This document shows positions 56,096 through 64,000 of a stretch of DNA of 64,000 nucleotides, one piece after another. Within the stretch, counting starts at the first letter, position 1; every line of letters begins with the position of its first letter. The DNA is taken from the NCBI GenBank assembly GCA_030704615.1, contig CM060734.1, forward strand, positions 27,606,042-27,670,041, given 5' to 3'. Both the position numbers and the translations under genes were made by a program. Source of the DNA: Takakia lepidozioides (taxonomy: Eukaryota; Streptophyta; Takakiopsida; Takakiales; Takakiaceae). Below the pieces are notes generated by a model. It was given only the letters and a program-made list of their open reading frames with translations, was not told where the DNA came from and did not search any database.

Positions 56096-58210
56096 ATGGA
56101 GAAGCAGACAGCTAAGCAGCCCAAGGACAGGAAGAAAAGAATGCACAAACAGGGGCAAGAGACAAAGAGCCCCACACCCAAGAAGAAGAAGCAACAACAT
56201 AGTCAGCTAGATGACGAGGATTCCGACGACGATTTCCAACAGGATAACACCCAGGGGGCCACACCTCGTCCGAAAATTCACAAGGGCCAGCGCTCCAGGG
56301 GTTCGGCTGCAAAGAGATCACTATACGAGGATGCACCTGGCAGACCCTACCATGCGGTGCACATTGCGGGCAGGGAAGTCCTCAAAACACCCACAATTGT
56401 GGAGTGTGTTAATGAAAATTTCGTAACTGCTCTGACCAGAAGGCTGGAGAAAACGAGATTGAGGAAGGCAATCGAGGCCCACCGGGGGAAGGGGAAGGGG
56501 AAGGCCACTGGCAATGATATGGAAGACACTCCCGGCTACACAAAGATGATGGAGTATTTTGTGGCGATGAGCCACGGCAAAAAGAGCACGGTCGGGGGCA
56601 GGGCGGTGAAAGCCTCCATCGACATGATCCTTGTGGATATCGCAGATGGGCAGGAGATACTGGGGCTGGGCTCGCTACCCTGGTGGAACAAGTATGACGA
56701 AAGATACTGGAGCCACACATTCGGGTTCGCAGCCAACATATTGGACGACGACGGCTGTGTTGTTGTGCTAGCAGCTGATGGAGAAGTCACTGAGAATGAT
56801 ATCAAAGTATGGACGGGGAGAAGTGTAGCACCCATCCTGAAAAAGATCTGGACTTGCATCAACACGCAGGATCTTGTCAACGATGGTCAGAAGGTATGCT
56901 GCAGTTCTCCTCTGTTCTGCTGAAATTGCCCATGTACGTGTAGGCCACCTCTGACGTTCTCTTTTCCTTCTTTGCAGACTCTTATCTTTCAGGCATTCTG
57001 CTTCGTGAAGGAACATTCAAAATTCAGATTACGTCAAGCAGGCAGACTTGTTGATTCCACAGTTGATCCACGAGAGTATAACATCCTGTTCAACTATGTG
57101 GGAGAGAAGGACATGCTTTGTGATTTGTCGGGCAAGCCTTGGAGGTATGGCAGGACCAAGAGTCCTGCATTCATCCAGACGCTCATGGAAACGTGTACGG
57201 ATGTTGAAGGCAGGGTCCTCGACGTCACTGCTAATACAGGTGAGAGCGTTCAGTGATTGCGGCACCGAAATTGACACCGTTTCTGATTGTCTTTGTTTGC
57301 TTGCGCGAGGAAGCGAGTCATTCTTGACTTTGGCTTTGGTTGTGTCGTATGAATTCGTAGGTGCCTGTATGTGGGCGGGAAGGATGTCCAACCGATTTGT
57401 GTTCTCATTTGAGGGGGATACGGCCTTGTACGATTTCAATTTGGCGGGCCTACAGCGTCTGCCTCCGACTGAAGATCCCAACAACGCAGAAGAGGACGTG
57501 GAAGGGGAGAAGGAAGAGGAGGAGGAGGAAGTCCAGGAAATTCGTCCGATGCAGGGGCGCCCAAAGCCGCTTCCTGCAATGTCTGTCTTCGAGTGAGTTG
57601 CACCATAGTAAGTGTATTGGTTTCGGTTGTAGGGACCATGCAACCTGCCGATGATTCCCTGTTTGAATGTTCTAATGTACTTCATTCTGTGTTTGTACGT
57701 ACACTCAGCCTTGCAGAGTCGTCCGACGAGGAAATGCTGAGAGACTTGCCCGAATCGGACCCTGTTGCAGAGGAGGAGACAGAATCACATCAGCCATTCT
57801 TTGCCAGAAAATCGTTTCTTGCGAGTCCCGAGAAGCCCTTTTTTCTACCAGCCTATGCAGACACGGCTGCCAGAGAAGCCATCACGAGGGAGGATAGGCC
57901 TACTCGGTTTGAGCAATTGATATTTGGGAAGGAGCAGAGAATTATAATGAGGCGTGAGGCCAAACATGGAATTGTGAAAGGCAGAGTAGGCAAGTTCGTC
58001 ATAGAATCCGCGTCTGAGAGCGTGGGGGATGATGAGGACAGTTCTGCACCCAGGTGGACAGTTTCAGCTGGTGAGGATGGTATTTTTGAGGGGAGGGCTT
58101 CTCAGAGTAACAGCGGTAGCGGCAATGCAGGTTCGGAGGCAGGTGGAAGACAGCCATCCTTGCATGAGGCCGGGGATGCATCGGACAGTGATCACGGATC
58201 CTCGCCATAG
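56096..58210 (+). CDS. intact four-exon gene, amino-methyltransferase-fold-like, transposon-associated
   Basis: Exons 56096-56893, 56978-57239, 57361-57592 and 57709-58210 join with GT-AG introns in consistent phase to give 597 residues, ending TAG. Residues 1-75 are Lys-rich with an acidic stretch, a possible nuclear signal. Residues ~176-230 (IDMILVDIADG, LPWW, GCVVVLAADG) resemble the motif IV half of beta-class N4/N6 methyltransferases. Residues ~321-373 (RTKSPAFIQTLMETC, GRVLDVTANTGACMWAGR, FVFSFEGD) resemble their motif X and motif I half, in the permuted order of that class. Both signature motifs are degenerate, so it may bind DNA or SAM without catalysis. The C-terminus is acidic and Ser/Gly-rich. 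It lies head-to-head with the transposase. Confidence 0.6.
56894..56977 (+). other. intron 1 of methyltransferase-like gene
   Basis: GTATGC to TTTGCAG, phase 0. Confidence 0.85.
57240..57360 (+). other. intron 2 of methyltransferase-like gene
   Basis: GTGAGA to TTCGTAG, phase 1. It splits the Gly codon of the VLDVTANTG motif. Confidence 0.8.
57593..57708 (+). other. intron 3 of methyltransferase-like gene
   Basis: GTGAGT to ACACTCAG, phase 2. Joining gives EGD-like acidic sequence continuing DLAESSDEEM. Confidence 0.8.
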
Positions 58211-58460
58211 CAAAGTCTCATTTGGATCCTTCTGTTGTACAGTTCTGAAACACTTAATGAAAATATTGACGATTTTTGAAATCATTGTGTTCAGACTGCA
58301 TGTCTGATTCCCAACATTTCTTCCACAAACCACAATGTAATAATAAAAGCAGAAGAGATGCAAAGTAAAGTAAAGAACCCTACAAGTAATTTATGCACAC
58401 CAACAAACCGCGAACTAGAAGCCATGAAAACACTATCGTTTCTAACATTCCTATTGGGAA

Positions 58461-58952
58461 TTTCGGCGCCGAAATAGCCCAGTGTGCGCCTTCATAATAT
58501 GGGCCTTATAAAATTCCACGTAGGAATTACTGCACCAAAATATCACGATGGAAGCCTTCAGCACAAGGCACTTCAACACATTCCACTTGGGATTTCGGCG
58601 CCGAAATAGCCCGCTCTGCGCCATAAAATACACCAGTATATCACATTTCAAAAGGGAATTTCGGCGCCGAAATTCCCCGGTGAAGGTCTTCAAAACACCA
58701 CTTTAGCATACTGCTCTTGGGAATTTCGGCGCCGAAATACCAAGGTCGGTGGTTTTAATATTCGTTAACAATATCTTCGTCCGCGAGCAAACGAGTTGAA
58801 ATCATCCATATTTTGGCGCCATAAAACGTCCAACCCGAAGAGTAAACCGGCACCATGCAACGCTTTGCTGCCATCAGTGCCCCTCGCGGTTGCTGTCCAT
58901 GCCTGTTGGACGTGCCATGTCTGGACTGTTATGTATAATTTCGGCGCCGAAA
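58461..58952. repeat. palindrome array, right end of copy 2
   Basis: TTTCGGCGCCGAAA at 58461, 58593, 58659, 58724 and 58939, with a degenerate copy near 58526 and a GGCGCC relative near 58812. The first five fit a ~66-bp period. The site at 58939 sits in a 26-bp perfect palindrome with arms GTATAATTTCGGC. It may already belong to the neighbouring element. Confidence 0.9.
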
Positions 58953-59242
58953 TTATACTTTATTTGCGGCAACCTCTTGTACGAGAAATGACCACTTAAT
59001 GGATGTGGTCAGTTTCAAATGAAAACAACGGCTAAAATGCAATGAATTTTCCCCGAACCTGAGAAAATATCCCTTTTCGTCATTGGATAACGGCATTTTG
59101 AAAGACATAAGGGGTTAAATGTGCCGATTTCTCCATTAAATGCTGAATATTCATGTTTTCTTTGTCTGCATAGGTTATTTCAAACGAATTTCGGAACCTT
59201 ACATCATCCAGAAGCAAGAAGTAAGTGTCGGGTTCGGATGAA
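58953..59242. other. spacer between the two palindrome arrays
   Basis: AT-rich, no gene seen. It probably contains the boundary between the two transposons, which I could not place. Confidence 0.4.
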
Positions 59243-60020
59243 TTTCGGCGCCGAAATTCATCCGTCGCATGGAAAATATAATATTGGAGTTACCATTTGC
59301 CGATAGTAGGGATGAATTTCGGCGCCGAAATTCATTGATCTCAAAGAAAAATAAATATTGGAGGGAGGACTTTGGATGAATTTCGGCGCCGAAATCCAGC
59401 GCTCGAACCCTTAAAAAAATTTGGAGGGATGACTTCGGATGAATTTCGGCGCCGAAATTCATTGCTCGCAAAGAAAATAAATTATTTGAAGGGAGGACTT
59501 TGGATGAATTTCGGCGCCGAAATTCATCGGTCACAAAGAAGAACAAAATGAAGGGAGGACTTCGGATGAATTTCGGCGCCGAAATTCATCCGGCGGACAG
59601 CAGAAGACATTCCAAAAAGCACAAGAAGAATGAATTTCGGCGCCGAAATTCATCCAACATCCTCCGTCGAATAATATTTTTCCCATGCGAACGATGAATT
59701 TCGGCGCCGAAATTCATCCCTACTGCAGATTTAGGGTTACTTTCATCCGGATTTCGGCACCGAAATCCTTACACGTGATGAATGATGACTCTAATCATGA
59801 ACACATTCATCCGTATTTCGGCGCCGAAATTCATCCTTTGTGTGCATAAATAATTTTATGAAGAACATGTTCATCCGAATTTCGGCACCGAAATCCATCC
59901 GTCGGGTGCTTGTTCAGTTTCATGAGGTGAATTAATTTCGAATTCTGTCGCAGGAATTCATCTTGTGGCTTCCAAATCTGTTATATGACAGAGATGTTCA
60001 TCCGGATTTCGGTGCCGAAA
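59243..60020. repeat. regular palindrome array upstream of transposase copy 3
   Basis: Twelve sites starting at 59243, 59317, 59381, 59444, 59509, 59571, 59635, 59699, 59752, 59816, 59880 and 60007. Most are TTTCGGCGCCGAAA, while 59752, 59880 and 60007 have one changed core base. Many extend to ATGAATTTCGGC arms, and the one at 59243 is a 30-bp perfect palindrome (arms CGGATGAATTTCGGC). Spacing is 62-65 bp for most, and a missing step at ~59944 holds a degenerate copy. Confidence 0.95.
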
Positions 60021-60272
60021 TTCATGAGAAGGCCTGATTTATTGTTGCCCAACTGGTGGTATATCACAATTCAGGCACCTATTTTTCGATGTGAATTTGC
60101 TGTGGTCTTCCGTATTTGTAACGTACATTACACACCTTCATCCATACGTGCACTGATCACCCATCCCGATGGATACAGAATCCTCCAGAAAATGATTGTG
60201 GTATTATGTAGGACACACTCTTCTCATTGTAGGACTTCGTTGCGGAGCCTACCGAGAGTTACGGTCTTCAAC

Positions 60273-63200
60273 ATGGACTCCCGTGTTTGGATAAACGTGT
60301 ACTTCCATCTTGATTCTCTGAAAGCTAAAATACCCTGCGACCAAGGATTTGCGATTGTCACTGAGCAGTACTTGTGTGTGAAGTTCGGGCTCCGCCCTGG
60401 AACGGTGTTTTTGGAAGAGGAGATGAAGGATGCTTATGGAAATTTTCTGGAAAGTGCCGTCATTCTGCATGCAGATTTCGGAAATGGCAAAGAGTGGCGG
60501 CTCCCAGCTTCTGAATCCATCCGGTACAGTGCAATTGGTGAAATCGTGCGTAAAGAGTTCCCACGCTGGAACTTGGTTGATCATCCTTCCACAAGAGGGT
60601 CTGGCGTGCAAGATGTGAAGTCTGCCATGAGGGATGTGGGCACCGCTTCACAAGCAGAGAAGCCCAAACATGTGAAAAGGGAAATCGAGGAAAACAGGGA
60701 AACAGTCGTCCACGACTTATCCAGTGACGATGAAGACTGTATGGTCCTTCCATCGTATGTTTCGAAGTCGTCCGTCACTAGGAGTGTTCAGATGTCGGTA
60801 GACAATGAGCACACACCCTCGGACTCAACTTCCGTCCGCTCAGTAATCGACATATTGTGGAGGATGAAGACAGCGGGTTCCCGCTCCAGTGACCTTCTTA
60901 GGCTTGATTACGACAAAACTCCAATCCATTCTGTGGAAACTTTGCCTGAAGTTGTGGATGGGAATGCTATCTACGAGTTCCCTCCAGTGCTGGCAGGCGC
61001 AGGCCCAGACGACATGCTGGCAGGAATGAACAGGAAACATGACGGCCACCCTTGGTGTGTCACCAAAACTTCATCATCCAACCTGGGTGATGGAGTTCAA
61101 GCGAGATATGTATTGTGTGCTGGGCATCTTAAATGTTTCTCAAGCACATGTTACCACTACACGAGCAAAGGCACCCGGAATGAAACAGACTAGATTGGCA
61201 ATTCGTCGACCCCATTTTGGCCTCAAGGTAAAGTTCCTGCAGGGACGTTCAAGTGTGCCCATTGCAACGCCGCCCCTACGTGCATGGCAATGTGCAATGC
61301 CAAGCAGTACTACGTCGGGACCGTCGGCCCAGCGTGCACCAGAGCATGCATTCACATCGGAAAGCATGACCACCCCGTCGCCAGAGGCAATTGCAGAGTC
61401 GCTTTTCAACAAGCCCACGATATTATCAAGGACGAGGTGAGGTTGAGGCCGGGAGCAAAACCAAAGCAGATATAGCTCGCATCCGCATATAGAATTGCAA
61501 TAGGCAGAATAATATCGGAGGTCGGAAGCACAAGAGAGAAGCTGGGCGAGGGGGACATGAAGGAGCTGCTAGAAGCTGTCTCCCATGTGTGCAGCCCCAA
61601 TGTCAGGAACCACATTGTCGGCTGCAAGAAACAAATCGGAAGAGGATCAAACATGCACTCCATCTTGGAAGTGAAGCGCACATGCGGCTACGACTTCATC
61701 CAGGGCAGCTTCTTTCCTGGTCAAGGCTCAGAGACAGATAGGTGCTTCATATTTAAGATGTCAACGTGCGGACCGGGGAGCGGTGTCGATTTGGTGAAGC
61801 GGATGACCAGTGGAGACCTCTCAAATTGCTGGGTCATGTTCGACCACATCAGGCGAGTTACCAACCACGATTAGGTCCTCGTCTGTTCATAAGATTATTC
61901 TGCTTTACCCATGATAACTTCTAGCTGAAATATGTGTCCGAGCACATCGGAGTTGCATATGTGGTGCGGAATTAATGAGCAAATGGCGAGAGCGAAGTTG
62001 CCCCCTCCCGATTTTAGGGGCTTCATGGCTGACAATGCCCAGGCGAACTGGGCTGCAGTGAGAAGGGTATATGGGGACAACCCCAAGACTCCAATGGAAG
62101 GTAAGGAGAGATCTTGCGGGTTTCACTTCATGCACAGTTTGACGCCAAACACGAAAAGGTTCGTGGCGTCACGCCACCGGCAAGATCATATCAGTATGTG
62201 CCTTGCAAATTCCATCGACGAGGCGGAGACCGAGTTTGCAACCATACGTGCCTGGTGGGTGTCTTCAGGGGCAGTGGATGTGAAAGATCAGCCAAAACTG
62301 CAAACGTGGCTTGCGTGGTGGCACTATAGATTCCGGCAGTTTGGAGACTACATGAGACAGGTAACACATTTCTGTACTTGACAATTGTTCTGTTTTGTGC
62401 TTGGACATTCTCCACAATGAGTGACATTTCTAATTTCCTTCAACAGGACATGAGCTTGGAGGATGACACGGATATACCGACGACAAACATGGCCGAATCG
62501 GTGCACTATTCCTGGCGTGCTTCCTCTGCGGCACATCTCGTTGATATGTTGACAGCAACAACAGAAGATATTGTGAGGGCCATCATGCAACAATCTCGTT
62601 ACTACCAGTTTCTGGGAGGAAAGCAATGGGGTATCGGACCAGACAGGCACGAGATGCTGATGAGGGTGGCGCATCGTTCGACCGATCCCAAAAAATGGAC
62701 TATTGCATTGCGGGAAACAATAAAGTCAACACCGTTACACAGTCGGGAGAATTGCTTGGAGGGTGATGTCCGCAGCCGGCCGGTGAAGAGAAGAATTGAG
62801 GACATGCCCGGAGGCGACGGTGATTCATGGAGATCAGATGTGAACATCCGCACTCAACCTCGGGGCGCAACGATGTTGCGTCCCACGCCTCCTCCCAGCA
62901 GGACTCGTACCCTCTCTCCTGCAGCATCCATGGGATCGCTGCCAGACTCGGGACAACATGCCGAGGATGAGCATGTTGCTCCTATTATCGTTACCCAATA
63001 CAGCATTCCAATCGTGGAGCGAGATGTGTCGGCCTCGCAGTGGAGAATCGCACGGACCCGTCCGTCATTTCGTGGCAAATGTTGTGCTGTTCGTGTCGAC
63101 ACCAACCAGAGATGCAATGAGATGATTCGGAGGAGCCCACAGGGCGGTGTGCCTGCCCCTTGCTTCACAGGGAGATTTGTGTGCGCAAAGTTTGTGGAGG

Positions 63201-63874
63201 CCACACTGAAGGAGTTTTGGTTCTGTAGGCACGACATCATGTCGTGTGTGTTTGGCAAGCCCAAGTATGGTGTACAAGGCATGCCTGAACCACCAGCAGT
63301 CTGGCCTGTGGCAACTAGTACAGATCTTACCCTGGAGGAGGCAGATGCTCTAGGAAGTGCAGGGTTTTGACTGGTGGAGAGGACAGACGTTCCACAAAAT
63401 CCAATTCTCAGTCGTCATCCTCCTCCCACGAGAAGCTCTTCACCCCGCATTCCGGTGGGTGACCCTGCAACTTGGCCCACCCATCGGTGGGGGAAACTGA
63501 AAAGATGGCGGCCACCAACAAAGGCGAACGACACCAGGATGACCAACGCTCTTGCAATGCCCTGCATAGTGCAAGGTTGCAGGGATGTTCCTCACCCCGG
63601 GATGGGGCGCATATTTCAGTTGTCAACAGCTGGGTCTGCTGCATGCAGTGTCGTGTATGCAATCACGGTTTCTCAGTACCCAGCTTGCAACTGTGAGGAC
63701 TTCCTTGTTATGGAATCGAAGAATGCAGCATACGTCCCCTACAAACACCTTTATTACATTTTTCTGAAGCGCATGAGTTGCATATCCGCAGTGGACGTCT
63801 TCATCCATGCTCCAACAATGAGCTTCAACGAGCTGCATAAGGCCCTACGGCAGAATACAGGTCGGATTGCTTGA
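60273..63874 (+). pseudogene. Mutator-like SWIM transposase (copy 3), decayed
   Basis: ATG at 60273 (MDSRVWINVYFHLD), giving the N-terminal ~300 residues that copy 2 lacks, including a Cys/His cluster CAGHLKCFSSTCYHY. A frameshift at about 61190 is followed by KCAHC and MCNAKQYYV. Then come a TAG at 61473, another near 61872, frame loss to ~61935, and MADNAQANWAAVRRVYG and CGFHFMHSL. An 86-bp intron lies at 62361-62446, then TNMAESVHYSW, a TGA at 63368 and the SWIM region. There the third zinc ligand is changed (PYKHLYY where copies 1 and 2 have PCKHLYY). Not functional. Confidence 0.85.
62361..62446 (+). other. intron of transposase copy 3 (86 bp)
   Basis: Donor AGACAG/GTAACA, acceptor TTCAACAG/GACATG. 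Matches the intron of copy 2 in place and length. Confidence 0.85.
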
Positions 63875-64000
63875 CATTCCACATTTGGGAAGGAGAAAGT
63901 GGCATTATATTACATTCATCTTCTTGCACCCTATTTTTTTGTGAGGAATTATACACTTGGTGGTGCCGCACCGCCATGGCTTCAGGTGCATTTCGGTGCC
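63875..64000. other. 3' flank of copy 3 with start of a palindrome
   Basis: Non-coding. It ends with ATTTCGGTGCC, the left half of the TTTCGG(C/T)GCCGAAA site. Confidence 0.6.

Larger units (their letters stand above)
52540..58737 (-). mobile_element. Mutator-like DNA transposon with divergent gene pair (copy 2)
   Basis: It contains a left array of ~74-bp repeats with GGCGCC cores (52890-53127), a minus-strand transposase (56025-53279), a 70-bp divergent intergenic gap, a plus-strand four-exon gene (56096-58210) and a right array of ~66-bp spaced palindromes (58461-58737). I could not find terminal inverted repeats or a target duplication by eye, so the ends are approximate. Insertion apparently cut the LINE at 52535. 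Confidence 0.65.
59229..64000 (+). mobile_element. second Mutator-like SWIM transposon (copy 3), runs off window
   Basis: It starts with the palindrome array and continues with a plus-strand transposase to 63874. The last bases of the window read GCATTTCGGTGCC, the first half of another such palindrome, so the opposite array probably begins at the window edge. Transposase points away from its left array, unlike copy 2. Confidence 0.7.

Noticed and set aside
59199-59700. Protein with MNFGAEIH repeats
   Set aside because: The palindrome reads the same on both strands, so both strands encode this peptide wherever the frame stays open. It is a by-product of the DNA repeat.
58461-60020. CRISPR-like array (palindromic repeats with regular spacers)
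   Set aside because: The setting is eukaryotic, with spliced genes and transposases and no cas genes. Spacers are related to one another in places and repeats vary at their edges. Subterminal transposon sites fit better.

Overview
The window is eukaryotic nuclear DNA from a land plant. It is almost wholly repeats and mobile elements, with no intact ordinary host gene. A fern or other seed-free plant is my best guess. The reasons are a PPR (PLS-type) fragment, a fragment of the plastid tocopherol/plastoquinone methyltransferase VTE3, OTA-type Ty3/gypsy elements, C-rich LINEs and intron-bearing SWIM-domain transposases. The species cannot be fixed from the sequence alone.

Layout. (1) 1-16122 holds 4.75 head-to-tail copies of a ~3390-bp macrosatellite. 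At 16122/16123 the array turns round, and an inverted arm runs to 18310 and resumes at 42603-43387. (2) That inverted arm is split by a large minus-strand Ty3/gypsy element, 18311-42602. It has LTRs of 971 and 1007 bp, a perfect 5-bp target duplication (GTCTT), a polypurine tract, a broken gag-pol, and two extra long ORFs downstream of pol. (3) Its gag is in turn split by a plus-strand Ty3/gypsy element, 28683-40561. This inner element encodes gag with zinc knuckles, a retropepsin, a complete set of C5 cytosine DNA-methyltransferase motifs, RT, RNase H, integrase and a C-terminal PHD finger. A UAG in a TMV-like readthrough context separates the methyltransferase from RT. A VTE3 pseudogene with an inverted 5' half lies in its leader. 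(4) 43388-52540 is a graveyard: a local duplication, a transposase tail, a LINE on the minus strand with a small internal inversion, a PPR fragment, and a 3'-truncated C-rich LINE on the plus strand. (5) 52540-64000 holds two Mutator-like (SWIM) DNA transposons. The first pairs a transposase (minus) with a divergently transcribed, intact 4-exon gene that looks like an amino-methyltransferase-fold protein. It is flanked by arrays carrying GGCGCC cores. The second, more decayed, starts with a striking array of perfect palindromes centred on TTTCGGCGCCGAAA at a ~64-bp period.

Order of events: the macrosatellite formed and inverted, the outer gypsy element inserted in it, then the methyltransferase-bearing gypsy inserted in the outer one. 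The most interesting content is two unrelated mobile elements that each carry a methyltransferase-type protein, plus the palindrome arrays. Frame breaks in the inner gypsy fall largely at homopolymers, so some may be sequencing artefacts rather than decay.
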